Source of the DNA: Vibrio penaeicida
GTDB lineage: Bacteria > Pseudomonadota > Gammaproteobacteria > Enterobacterales > Vibrionaceae
Length of the DNA stretch: 64,000 nucleotides
NCBI RefSeq assembly: GCF_030689305.1
Contig: NZ_JAUYVM010000008.1
Coordinates: 62,001 to 126,000 of the forward strand
Direction of reading: 5' to 3'
The notes beneath the pieces are model-generated. The model did no database searches. It was given only the letters and a program-made list of their open reading frames with translations, and was not told the DNA's origin. The stretch's first letter is position 1; every line of letters begins with the position of its first letter. A program made the translations under genes and the position numbers. Shown piece after piece: positions 1 to 8,807 of this stretch.

Positions 1-70
1 CCTTGATATAATCTAAATCTATATCGTGAACCGTTATCGCGTAGTCCCTTTTCTTTAACTCTATGGTCAT
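1..70 (-). CDS. 5' end of an unidentified gene (partial)
   Basis: An open frame of 23 codons starts with ATG at position 70 and runs off the left edge on the minus strand. A good Shine-Dalgarno sequence (AGGGAAG) sits about eight bases upstream of the ATG, which is why I treat it as a real gene start. The visible peptide begins MTIELKKRDYAIT and is acidic further on. This is too little to identify a family. The gene is divergent from the helicase gene to the right. Confidence 0.5.
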   Translation of the reverse strand, partial: MTIELKKRDYAITVHDIDLDYIK

Positions 71-576
71 ATTATTTCTTCCCTAACTTTTTGTGACGTT
101 GATATAATTAACTATTGACGCTTTTATAAATTATCACCACAATATCAGTCACTCAATATTAGAAAAGAGTTATATCGAATTTAAACAATCCATCGTAATA
201 TTTATCTCTCTAAAGGTAAGTTATATTTTTAAAAATTTAATATTTAAAATAATAAAGCATTAGTAAATAATGATTAACGTATAGAGATATTAAATTGAAA
301 GCTAATTAAATACTAAGTAATCACTCATTCTGAGAATTCGAAAACTTGCTTGATCATCAGCCCTCAATATTTTCCCTCACTAAATGCATGCCAATCGTCT
401 CACTCTCTCTTGATACCACTCTTGGTTTCCATGTGGCTTAACCTTAAAAATTCCCCCACTTCAACAGCAATCTAAGGTGACTTGGTAAGGGTAAATCACA
501 GCAAACCATGCTAGAATCTGCGCCACTATTTGCACCGTGTTGTAGGTGCACGCTTAAATATCAATTGGATTTCTTC
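71..576. other. AT-rich intergenic region
   Basis: About 500 bases separate two divergent genes. The first 300 bases are very AT-rich with many A and T runs, as expected for promoter or nucleoid-protein-bound DNA. I see no convincing gene, terminator or repeat. The frame opening at 508 upstream of the helicase start gives a cysteine-rich peptide without helicase character. Confidence 0.5.
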
Positions 577-1776
577 ATGCCATTTTCCAAATTAGGACTC
601 AGCCGTCCGATCACTACCGCTATTGCCGAGCAAGGTTACGACTCCCCGACGCCGATTCAGGAACAAGCCATTCCGGTTGCTCTGCAAGGGAAAAACATCA
701 TTGCCGCAGCGCAAACGGGAAGCGGTAAAACCGCCAGCTTCGTGCTGCCTATTTTGGAACAACTGAGCCAATCAGAAACTCAGCGTAAAAAGCGTTTCAG
801 AGCATTAATCTTAACCCCGACTCGTGAACTCGCTGTTCAGGTTAATAAAAGCATTAAAGTGTACGCCAAGCATCTAAACCTAAAATCGCTTGTGGTTTAT
901 GGAGGTGTAGATGATAAGCCTCAAAAGCAAAAGCTGATTGAAGGCATTGATATTCTAGTAGCGACACCAGGGCGTTTGCTGGATCTGTACACGCAACGTG
1001 CCGTGCATTTTGATGAAGCGGAAATATTGGTTCTCGACGAAGCCGATAAAATGCTCGACATGGGCTTTATCGACGACATCAACAAAATCATCGAGCGCTT
1101 GCCTGTTGATGTGCAAAACCTGCTGTTCTCTGCCACGCTTTCTCGTAAAGTTCGAGACTTGGCAAAAACCGCTGTGCCAAACCCTGTCGAGATTTCTTTG
1201 CACCTGCAAAACGCTGAAAAGCCAAAGATCGACCAGTGGCTAGTGACGGTAGATAAAGACAAGAAATCAGCATTGTTGAGCCATTTGATTCAAGAGAATG
1301 ACTGGGACCAAGCACTTATCTTTATAGAAACCAAACATGGTGCGGCTAAATTAGTCTCTCAGCTCGAGAAACGTGGCATTCAAGCGGAAGCGTTCCACAG
1401 TGGTCGCAGCCAAGCTATTCGCGGGCAAGTCTTAGCGGACTTTAAATCTGGTAAAGTGAAATACTTAGTGGCGACAGGCGTTGCTGCCCGCGGGATAGAC
1501 ATTACCGAACTAAGCCGAGTGGTGAACTACGATTTACCCTTCCCGCCAGACGAATACGTGCACCGCATTGGCCGTACGGGTCGTGCAGGTAAATCAGGTG
1601 AAGCGATCTCTTTTGTATCCAAAGACAACTTCAAAAATCTTTGCATGATTGAGAGCCTAATGGGTGAATTGATTGTGCGTAAAGAAGTGGAAGGATTCGC
1701 GCCAAGAAAAGAAGTGCCCATTTCTATTCTAAATTATGTGCCTAAGAACAAACGTAAGCCTAAAGATAAAAACTAA
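577..1776 (+). CDS. DEAD-box ATP-dependent RNA helicase, RhlE-like
   Basis: The protein (399 residues from ATG 577) is a cytoplasmic ATP-dependent RNA helicase. All core motifs are visible: the Q motif (PTPIQEQA, about residues 24-31), Walker A AQTGSGKT (45-52), PTREL, TPGR, the DEAD box in VLDEADKM (about 154), SAT, ARGID and HRIGRTGRAG (about 329). The tail after the second RecA domain is short and ends in a Lys/Arg-rich stretch. The frame is open upstream to 508, but homology begins MPFSKLGLS, so I start at 577. The order of motifs and the start resemble RhlE, which acts in RNA remodelling and ribosome assembly. Other DEAD-box subfamilies (SrmB, DeaD, DbpA) have different tails and are less likely. 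It appears monocistronic. Confidence 0.9.
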   Translation: MPFSKLGLSRPITTAIAEQGYDSPTPIQEQAIPVALQGKNIIAAAQTGSGKTASFVLPILEQLSQSETQRKKRFRALILTPTRELAVQVNKSIKVYAKHLNLKSLVVYGGVDDKPQKQKLIEGIDILVATPGRLLDLYTQRAVHFDEAEILVLDEADKMLDMGFIDDINKIIERLPVDVQNLLFSATLSRKVRDLAKTAVPNPVEISLHLQNAEKPKIDQWLVTVDKDKKSALLSHLIQENDWDQALIFIETKHGAAKLVSQLEKRGIQAEAFHSGRSQAIRGQVLADFKSGKVKYLVATGVAARGIDITELSRVVNYDLPFPPDEYVHRIGRTGRAGKSGEAISFVSKDNFKNLCMIESLMGELIVRKEVEGFAPRKEVPISILNYVPKNKRKPKDKN

Positions 1777-2156
1777 AGGCGCTCACAACCTATTGTGAGA
1801 AGTCTGGTCAATACCCTTCGTTATTCCTCATAACAAAACCTCATCGACTGAGCCCTCATCAACCGAGGGCTTCATCACGAAAAGTACTCCACGTGTGAAG
1901 CAAGCCATCTCTAGCTACTCACTCCGCTTGGCATTCAGGTAACAAATCCGTCTAAGTGCATTTTATGTTCAATGAATGCAAAAACTATGACAGGTTGAAC
2001 GAACCTCACGTACATAATTATTGTTATTTCAGTTAATTACCGAAGTTTGCGAGTGATTTATAAATTAAAGGTCAGTGCGATTGTTTCTAGAGTATTGGGT
2101 TGATAGCTTGCCAGCAGAAGTATCCGATATCTATTTAAATAAGAGGTAAAAGATCT
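1777..2156. other. Intergenic region with two stem-loops
   Basis: Two hairpins follow the helicase gene: CTCACAA/TTGTGAG at 1782-1799 and AGCCCTC/GAGGGCT at 1851-1871. Neither has a clear T-run on the plus strand, so terminator function is only possible. The rest (1900-2156) must hold the promoter of the next gene; a ribosome site (AAGAGGT) precedes its ATG. I see nothing else. Confidence 0.4.
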
Positions 2157-4412
2157 ATGAAAAGCTTCACCTTGCGTCCTTTATTCGTTTCCACAGTGTT
2201 GGCAACAATGACACTCTCCGCTGCTCATGCCGCGACCACAACTTGGCCGGGTCAAGAAGTGGGCGTATTAACCTATAACCTGACGGCCGACAAGCTGATT
2301 AAAACAGGTCCGATTCGCCTAGGGCAGATGGACTTAAATATCTCCGATGCAGAGCTTGATCAAATTCGAGCCAGTGCTCCCGATCAAGCCACGGCTGACA
2401 AACTTGTCGAAATTGCGATCCTGAAGCGAAAGGTATGGCGAGCACCTTATTCTTTCGTCATCCCAAATGAACGACCGCATTGGGCAATGGCCATGGCGCA
2501 TGCCGCGCAGCTTTTCAAAAACGTGACCGGGATTGATGATCCTTACCACAGTGCAAACCTCTACGCAGCCAAAACGCTTCAAGAGAGTGCCGTCGGCGCC
2601 GACTATGAAGCAAAAACCTTTACTTATCCGACGCCTCCTACCTATAAAGACCAAGATCCAAATCACTCTAATTATGGCATCTGGAGCACGCTACATAACG
2701 GCAGAACCAAACACGATGGATTCTTTCAACTAGAAGGACATATGTATTCTGCTTACGGTGAAATGATGAGGATGTTCCCTAATCGATTCTACAAAGGCAT
2801 CAAACCAGATTCCGTCTATAAAGCAGTCGCACCTTATGAGATGACCTCTCCAATATATAATGCGGTATTTAAGCCTGAACAAGGAAAAAACAGTTTCGTA
2901 CCAAGTGCCATTGGCGCGTCGTACTACAACATTTTTGCTTACTACATTTTGGCGCGATCTTCAGATAACTTCGGCGAATTTGTCGTTGAATCAAAAGATC
3001 CACTGGCATTAACTAAGTTGATTTCTGTCGGTTACAACCGAGGATTGAGCCCTAACAGCATGGCGTTGAATCCTTTAAAACCGGATGTAAGAGCACACTG
3101 CGCGTCTTTGACTGTCATTGACGAATGCTTCGACCCAGAGAACCAAGGTGGCTTCGGAACCAGTTACCTCTATCAAGTGCCGTACAAAGCGGTAGAGCTT
3201 AAAGACGTAGCCGAAAATAACGGACCTGGATACCCAGGCTACTACACCAGTCAGATTGACTGGGCAACGGTAAGCAGCTATTTGGACGCACTTGGACCAC
3301 TTTATACACCTGAAGAAATCACCTCGGCAAAAGCTTCCGCAAAAACAGCATTTGATGCGGTTGCAAAGCAAGGAAGCATAGATTTTGCGAACCAATTTGG
3401 CGGTGTTCTTGATGCTATTTTGTTGTCACTTCCAGTGGACACGCCTTGGACACAGCTATGTAAAGCTGATGGCGGCGCGTATGACGCCTTCAACCGTGAT
3501 GGTACCTTTAAAGGTGTTGAACACAGTTACCGATGCAAACCAGAGACTGTGAGCAAACCGCTTATCTTAGGTACGCGCGTGGGCGACAGAGCACCAGTTG
3601 CAAGAGCTGGTGAAGACCAGATCATAAGCCATGTTAAAACAGTGACACTTGATGGGTCTAAGTCTTTTGACCCAGACGGTGATTCCATCACTTATTCATG
3701 GAAACAAGTCAGCGGAGCACCTATAGCTTTAACCACTCAAGGTTCACAGGCGACATTTTCAGCGCCGTTAGTGACAGCCACAAGTGTTCATAACTTCCAA
3801 CTTACGGTCACAGGTAATGGAAAAACAGGCACCGACGAAGTGGTAGTAACATTACGACCTAACCAAGCGCCAGTTATCGCTTACAAGCCCATTAAAGATA
3901 TCTTTATCGGCGATACGGTCACGATTGACGCAAGTAAAACGATAGACCCTGATGGCGACGCGATTAGCTTCCGCTGGGCTGGGTTGCCAGATGGCTCCGT
4001 TGTGAATACAACAACACCCACCATTAGCTTCAACGTACCGGCTGCGACAACTTACACTATTGAGTTAACCGCCACCGACTCGTTAAACAATTCAGCAGTC
4101 ACCTCTATTCCTGTTCTGGTTGAACTTGTCGACACAGGTTCCACTTGGGATTCGAGCAAAGTTTACCAAAAAGGCGATATCGTTCGTCACCGCAACAAAG
4201 AGTTTACGGCTCAATGGCAAACTCAAAGCGAGGAACCAGGGGTTGCTGAAGTGTGGCTGCAATCTTACGGTCCTGAAATCACCGAATGGGATCCAAAACG
4301 CATCTATGGTAAAGGCGACCGAGTGCTGTACAACAGCGCAACTTGGGAAGCGAAATGGTATGCCAATTTTGAGAATGTTCCCGGTATCGATGGCGCTTGG
4401 GAAAAAGTATAA
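2157..4412 (+). CDS. Secreted PKD and chitin-binding multidomain protein, putative polysaccharide hydrolase
   Basis: This 751-residue exported protein starts with a Sec signal peptide cut near AHA-ATT (residue 26). Residues of about 27-470 form a region I cannot assign with certainty. It contains AAKTLQESAVG, reminiscent of the catalytic Glu context of lysozyme/GH23-like folds, followed by many aromatic residues. Next come two PKD/Ig-like beta domains (about 480-570 and 575-660, each with a DPDGD motif). Two short C-terminal modules follow (WDSSKVYQKGDIV and WDPKRIYGKGDRV), typical of ChtBD3/CBM5-12 chitin-binding domains. Chitin or peptidoglycan degradation outside the cell is therefore likely. 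The binding modules are well supported; the hydrolase activity is inference. A strong terminator follows. Confidence 0.75.
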   Translation: MKSFTLRPLFVSTVLATMTLSAAHAATTTWPGQEVGVLTYNLTADKLIKTGPIRLGQMDLNISDAELDQIRASAPDQATADKLVEIAILKRKVWRAPYSFVIPNERPHWAMAMAHAAQLFKNVTGIDDPYHSANLYAAKTLQESAVGADYEAKTFTYPTPPTYKDQDPNHSNYGIWSTLHNGRTKHDGFFQLEGHMYSAYGEMMRMFPNRFYKGIKPDSVYKAVAPYEMTSPIYNAVFKPEQGKNSFVPSAIGASYYNIFAYYILARSSDNFGEFVVESKDPLALTKLISVGYNRGLSPNSMALNPLKPDVRAHCASLTVIDECFDPENQGGFGTSYLYQVPYKAVELKDVAENNGPGYPGYYTSQIDWATVSSYLDALGPLYTPEEITSAKASAKTAFDAVAKQGSIDFANQFGGVLDAILLSLPVDTPWTQLCKADGGAYDAFNRDGTFKGVEHSYRCKPETVSKPLILGTRVGDRAPVARAGEDQIISHVKTVTLDGSKSFDPDGDSITYSWKQVSGAPIALTTQGSQATFSAPLVTATSVHNFQLTVTGNGKTGTDEVVVTLRPNQAPVIAYKPIKDIFIGDTVTIDASKTIDPDGDAISFRWAGLPDGSVVNTTTPTISFNVPAATTYTIELTATDSLNNSAVTSIPVLVELVDTGSTWDSSKVYQKGDIVRHRNKEFTAQWQTQSEEPGVAEVWLQSYGPEITEWDPKRIYGKGDRVLYNSATWEAKWYANFENVPGIDGAWEKV

Positions 4413-4442
4413 CCAACCACTATTACTTATTACTAGTTAATT

Positions 4443-4469
4443 AAAGGAGAGCGTAAGCTCTCTTTTATT
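4443..4469 (+). terminator. Rho-independent terminator after the chitin-binding protein gene
   Basis: The stem GAGAGC/GCTCTC has a GTAA tetraloop, is extended by A/T pairs and ends in TTTTATT. It begins 30 bases after the stop codon at 4412. Confidence 0.85.
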
Positions 4470-4994
4470 GTGACCTTTATTCCATGTTCCCCTTTAAATA
4501 ATGTTATAAGCTCTCAAATTTAAAACCATATAATAAAATTCAACCAAATCAAAAGAAGGGATCAAATAAAAAAGTAAATCATTACTTATTAAAAACCACA
4601 TTCCATTTAAGCTACCCCCTTCCCTTAGATCTTACTAAAAAACTCCACTCTGAATGAGAAAAAACTCAAAACATACTGATTATCATAATTTTTATCAGAA
4701 ATACCCGACAAGTTAACGTCTTCACAACATAAATTTGAACTGTGATTAGTCAGAAACCGAAATATGAAAACAATAATTAAATAATAAAAATTTCACTTTT
4801 TCTAAAACTCTAACCCTTACTTTCCTTCTTTGTATAGCGTCATTCAAAGCGTACATTTTCTTTTATTAAAAACGAAAGAAAAAACATCATAAAGTTTAAT
4901 GGGACAAATGTGATCGAGTTAAATAATAAAATTATTTTTAGCTGATTAAATACTTGAATACAACTCGAACATTGATAAATCGCTAGGAGAAAAC
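4470..4994. other. Long AT-rich intergenic region
   Basis: More than 500 very AT-rich bases separate the terminator from the phosphoesterase gene. A Shine-Dalgarno sequence (TAGGAG, 4984-4989) lies just before the ATG at 4995. I looked for a Pho box, since the next gene is a secreted phosphatase, and found none that I would defend. Confidence 0.4.
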
Positions 4995-6539
4995 ATGAAA
5001 AATCCGTGGCTAACAACCTGTCTATTAAGTGGTGTTGGTATTTGTACCTCTGCAATTGCTAACCAAGAATTTCGCGTTCACCCATACTTACAAAATCCGA
5101 CGGATAGCGGCATGACCATCATGTGGTTATCAAATGAAAAGTCGCCCGGTGAAGTGACACTACAGCAACATGGTAAGAATAAAGTGTTCACCTCAACACC
5201 AAGAGAAGCCAAAGAGTTACGCTATTTTCCGACAGAAATAGAGAAATATGGAAAAGAGTTGGCCAGCACCAGCGCACCTTACATTCATAGTGTCACCCTA
5301 TCTGGCTTGAATGCTGGAACAGAATACAATTATGCGGTTACACAAAACGGACAAACCTATAATGCCACTTTTACCACAGCACCGAGTAAAGATGGGAACG
5401 TTCGGTTTGTCGTGTATTCAGATTCAGAAACAGAGCCTGAATCGACTGGTCGAACCCGTCGCTGGTCTGAACCATATGGCGACTTTAACCGACAGTATAT
5501 TGTTGATCAGACAATAGGCTACCAACAGAACATGAATGTGATTTCATCAAGACAGCCAAATTTTATCGCCATTGCGGGGGATTTGGTTGAGTCAGGGAAT
5601 GAACAACGTGATTGGGATGAATTTTGGCGACACAATTCCGGCGAGCTGGGTAATGTCGCTTCGCGTGTTCCCATCTTGCCTGCAATAGGCAACCACGAAA
5701 ACTACCCAGGTCCGGATGGCGGCAAAAATGAGTACGTAGAAGATCTCTCTGCCCAAGCAATTGCTCGCTACCAAACCTATTTTGATGTACCAGACAACGG
5801 CAGCAAGCGTTCTGTGTTTAAAGACAGATATTACCGAGTGGACTATGGTCCCATCACATACATCACCATAGACACGTCCGACGGCAAAGCCGACAAATCG
5901 AGCCAAGATACCAACTGGCGTTTGACAGGGATAAACGCCCCCGACTTCAACCCAGGTTCAGAACAGTATCAATGGTTGGAAAAACAACTGGCGGACGCCC
6001 AAAAAACAGCCCAATTCACTTTTGTGCAGTTTCATCATGTGCCTTATTCCGTCGGTCCACACGGATTTCCGACTGGCGACCAAGGATTTGAAAAAGGCCA
6101 AGATAACCAGTCTGGCGTACCAGTAAGAGTCCTCACTCCACTGTTCAAAAAATACGGTGTCGATGCCGTATTTGCAGGGCACGATGAGATGTACGAGCAC
6201 TCCGTCGTAGAAGGTATTCATTTTTACGATGTTGGTGTTGGCGGCGACGGGCTTCGCGGTCCCTATTTCGGTAAAGATGGTAAATTCGATGTCCCGCTAG
6301 ATAACCCTCACCAAGTTTTTCTCGCTCACCTTGACGCTCCAGAGGTGTGGGAAGGCAAAAAGCTGGTAAGTGGTGGTAAGCACTACGGTCATTTAGAAGT
6401 GAATGTTCAGAAAACCGAGAAAGGAACGTGGTCGGCGGAAATCGCTCCTGTCTACGTATTCCCAATTATGGACAAATCCGGATTTATCCAAAGCTGGGAA
6501 AGAAGAATGTACGACGATGTTGTTACCTTAACCAACTGA
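4995..6539 (+). CDS. Secreted metallophosphoesterase, purple acid phosphatase-like
   Basis: The 514-residue protein has an N-terminal signal peptide (cleavage near IAN-QEF, residue 22-23). A fibronectin-like beta domain follows (about 25-130, starting FRVHPYLQNP) and then a calcineurin-like phosphoesterase domain. Metal-binding motifs appear in the expected order: VVYSDSE (an altered first block), IAGDLVE, PAIGNHE, FVQFHHVPYS and VFAGHDEMYEHS. The N-terminal domain plus this catalytic domain is the architecture of purple acid phosphatases. It probably releases phosphate from organic phosphoesters in the periplasm or outside the cell. The first metal motif is D-S-D/E rather than the usual D-x-H, so metal usage may differ. 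It is transcribed alone. Confidence 0.85.
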   Translation: MKNPWLTTCLLSGVGICTSAIANQEFRVHPYLQNPTDSGMTIMWLSNEKSPGEVTLQQHGKNKVFTSTPREAKELRYFPTEIEKYGKELASTSAPYIHSVTLSGLNAGTEYNYAVTQNGQTYNATFTTAPSKDGNVRFVVYSDSETEPESTGRTRRWSEPYGDFNRQYIVDQTIGYQQNMNVISSRQPNFIAIAGDLVESGNEQRDWDEFWRHNSGELGNVASRVPILPAIGNHENYPGPDGGKNEYVEDLSAQAIARYQTYFDVPDNGSKRSVFKDRYYRVDYGPITYITIDTSDGKADKSSQDTNWRLTGINAPDFNPGSEQYQWLEKQLADAQKTAQFTFVQFHHVPYSVGPHGFPTGDQGFEKGQDNQSGVPVRVLTPLFKKYGVDAVFAGHDEMYEHSVVEGIHFYDVGVGGDGLRGPYFGKDGKFDVPLDNPHQVFLAHLDAPEVWEGKKLVSGGKHYGHLEVNVQKTEKGTWSAEIAPVYVFPIMDKSGFIQSWERRMYDDVVTLTN

Positions 6540-6877
6540 GAGAACTAGTTATTACGCGTGCCAGTGCGTACAAGTAAGCATATGAGTAACTGGGTACATG
6601 AGTGACTGAATATATTAATAACTAAATATATCAGACACTAACTCAATGGCTTCCTTGTCTACGCTGGCACATTTTTTAAAGCGAGAAGCCTTATTGTGTA
6701 ACTGTAGGATGTTTGTTACCCCTAAATTATTCGATAAAGGATGAGTCCGATTATGAATGAGTTTGACCGCTTAGATTTTTGATAGCTTGAGTTACTCGAT
6801 AACTTAAGCTGTTTGATGTCAAGGCAACGTGAGCTAAAGTTAGGCATATACCAATAGCAGAATACGTTTAACCGCCA
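6540..6877. other. Intergenic region upstream of the first AgaR gene
   Basis: About 340 bases. It contains an imperfect direct repeat (ATGAGTAACTG at 6580-6590, ATGAGTGACTG at 6598-6608) followed by AT-rich DNA. No clear terminator for the phosphoesterase gene and no RNA gene is seen. The ribosome site before ATG 6878 is weak. Confidence 0.35.
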
Positions 6878-7651
6878 ATGACTGACACAGCAAAACGTCG
6901 CGAAGCCATTTTGAGCCACATCCAAACCCACCAGCAAGGTGATGTAAATCATTTCTCGGAGCAATTCCAAGTATCTAAAGTCACCATACGAAACGATCTT
7001 AATTACTTAGAAAAACAAGGGTGTGTGACTCGATGTTATGGCGGGGCAAAGCTAAACCATCAATTTGCATTCGATCAACCCTTAAACGACAAACAACAAA
7101 TCAACAACCGTATTAAGTCAGAGCTCGGTGCTTACGCCGCTAACTTGATCAAGGATGGTGACACCATTTTGCTTGATTCCGGATCCACCACCGAACAAAT
7201 TGCCCATCACTTAAAAGGCAAACACAATTTAACGGTGATGACCAACGCCATTAATATCGCCTACCATCTTGCCACCCAAGATGGAGTTGATGTTATGGTC
7301 ACTGGTGGCGTACTTCGTAAAAACTCTTACTCACTCTATGGTGCGGCTGGAGAGCACCTACTTGCAAGCTACCGTTTTAACCTCTTATTTATTGGGGTAG
7401 ACGGGTTCGACAAAGAAACGGGAATCAGCACGTCCCATCAAGGGGAAGCTGAGGTCAACCGAAAGATGCTTGCGTCGGCGCAGACCGTTGTCGCCATTAC
7501 CGACTCATCGAAGTTCGATCGCCAAAGCTTTTGCTCGATCGCACGCCCAGAACAAATCGACATACTGATTACCGATAACGGTATTCCGGTTGACTACGCA
7601 GAAGCTCTCAAAGCCAAAGGCATTGAGGTGCATATCGTCACCGTCGCTTAA
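6878..7651 (+). CDS. agaR: DeoR-family transcriptional regulator, AgaR-like (first copy)
   Basis: This 257-residue repressor has an N-terminal DeoR helix-turn-helix (about residues 5-60, motif VSKVTIRNDLNYLEKQG) and a C-terminal DeoRC sugar-phosphate sensor domain (LLDSGSTT near 100, TNAINIAYHLA, GVDGFDKETGIS, AITDSSKF). That domain normally binds phosphorylated sugars made by the pathway it controls. The position just upstream of an aga operon and the similarity to the next gene indicate an AgaR-type regulator of N-acetylgalactosamine use. The gap to the second copy (about 370 bases) holds the probable operators, so this copy is probably transcribed separately. It may act on the aga operon or on another amino-sugar locus. 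Confidence 0.85.
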   Translation: MTDTAKRREAILSHIQTHQQGDVNHFSEQFQVSKVTIRNDLNYLEKQGCVTRCYGGAKLNHQFAFDQPLNDKQQINNRIKSELGAYAANLIKDGDTILLDSGSTTEQIAHHLKGKHNLTVMTNAINIAYHLATQDGVDVMVTGGVLRKNSYSLYGAAGEHLLASYRFNLLFIGVDGFDKETGISTSHQGEAEVNRKMLASAQTVVAITDSSKFDRQSFCSIARPEQIDILITDNGIPVDYAEALKAKGIEVHIVTVA

Positions 7652-7722
7652 CCGCATTATGCGTTAAGGTCTCCCACTTCAATTCAGTATTATTCAAACC
7701 TTTTATCTACCCCTATTACTAA

Positions 7723-7744
7723 AAATGTGATCTTACGCATACGT
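7723..7744. promoter_or_regulatory. Possible CRP-binding site
   Basis: The left half AAATGTGATC matches the CRP consensus exactly, while the right half (around GCATACGT) is poor. A CRP site would fit a PTS sugar operon under catabolite control. This is sequence resemblance only. Confidence 0.35.
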
Positions 7745-7849
7745 CACTTCGAAATCTTGCTATGGCTCACTCTTTCATTGCCCCTTTCAGTTCTGAAATC
7801 GCAGATCAATGGTGTGATGGTATCTATTGACTGAAACATCAAAATTAAA

Positions 7850-7945
7850 ACGAAAGTAAAACCTTTCACTTTTCATGAACCGAAAGGGTTTTGACCCCAA
7901 AAACGAAAGACAATCACCTGTGATCGACCTTTCATTTTTGTTTCA
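7850..7945. promoter_or_regulatory. Cluster of AgaR-type operator boxes
   Basis: Five copies of a CTTTC or GAAAG core with A/T flanks occur in under 100 bases: ACGAAAG (7850-7856), CTTTCACTTTTCAT (7863-7876), CCGAAAGG (7880-7887), AACGAAAGA (7902-7910) and CTTTCATTTTTGTTTCA (7929-7945). E. coli AgaR binds TTTCRTTTY-like repeats, so these are likely operators. They end about 75 bases before the ATG at 8023. The promoter should overlap them, but I could not fix -35 and -10 boxes. Confidence 0.65.
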
Positions 7946-8022
7946 TCATGCCTGATTTAATTCACTACAGCAGACAAGAGAACATTTCAGCTGTTTATGA
8001 AATACGAAGAAAGGCATTGGTA

Positions 8023-8799
8023 ATGACGAGCACACAAAGACGACAAAAAATCATGGAACACATTCGTTCCCACGGCTCAGGTAAGGTAGATGAGTTCGTA
8101 GATGAATTTGACGTGTCAGCAGTGACTATTCGCCATGATCTCAATTTACTGGAAAAAGAAGGCTGCGTTTTTCGATGTTACGGTGGCGCAAATTTGAATC
8201 CGAATTTTGCCTTCGACCAGCCGCTATACCGCAAAGATCAGCTCAACCGCAGCACCAAGCAAAAAATCGCTCACGCGGCAGCAGCACTGGTGCAAGATGG
8301 GGAAGCCATCATACTCGACTCCGGTTCAACCATTGGGCTAATGCCGCAATACCTCACGAATAAGCAGCATCTTGTCGTTCTCACTAACGCGCTGAATACT
8401 GCGTATCAACTCAGCAACAATGAGCAAATCGACTTACACGTGGTCGGTGGCAGTTTGCGCAGAGCGTCGTGCTCATTAACTGGGCATCACGGCGAACAAC
8501 AAATTCGCTCTTACCTGTTCGATAAACTGTTCTTAGGGGTCGATGGGTTCGATCTGGGCGCAGGCATCACTACACCAGACAACCTCGAAGCTCAAATCAA
8601 CCGTACCATGTGCGACGTTGCAAGACAGATCATCGCGGTGACCGACTCCAGCAAATTCGGGCGTAAAAGCTTTTGCATGATCCGAGCTGCCAGCCAAATC
8701 GACGTATTGGTCACCGACAGCAACATTCCCCATACCACTCATCAAGCGCTGCTCGATATGGGTGTCGACGTCATTCTCGCCGATCAAACGGTTAATTAG
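8023..8799 (+). CDS. agaR: DeoR-family transcriptional regulator, AgaR-like (second copy)
   Basis: This 258-residue paralogue of the preceding regulator has a DeoR helix-turn-helix (VSAVTIRHDLNLLEKEG, about 29-45) and a DeoRC sensor domain (LDSGSTIG, GVDGFDLGAGI, AVTDSSKFGRKSFC). The frame is open back to an ATG at 7948, but that would add 25 residues overlapping the operator region. MTSTQRRQKIM at 8023 aligns with the start of the first copy. It lies eight bases before agaZ, so it is the first gene of the operon and likely autoregulated. It probably represses aga genes until the sugar phosphate appears. Confidence 0.85.
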   Translation: MTSTQRRQKIMEHIRSHGSGKVDEFVDEFDVSAVTIRHDLNLLEKEGCVFRCYGGANLNPNFAFDQPLYRKDQLNRSTKQKIAHAAAALVQDGEAIILDSGSTIGLMPQYLTNKQHLVVLTNALNTAYQLSNNEQIDLHVVGGSLRRASCSLTGHHGEQQIRSYLFDKLFLGVDGFDLGAGITTPDNLEAQINRTMCDVARQIIAVTDSSKFGRKSFCMIRAASQIDVLVTDSNIPHTTHQALLDMGVDVILADQTVN

Positions 8800-8807
8800 G
8801 AACTACC

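Noticed and set aside
508..576. Extended helicase start at 508
   Set aside because: The added residues are cysteine-rich and lack family similarity; ATG 577 opens the standard sequence.
6580..6608. Imperfect direct repeat before the first AgaR gene
   Set aside because: Two short copies only; cannot be distinguished from chance.
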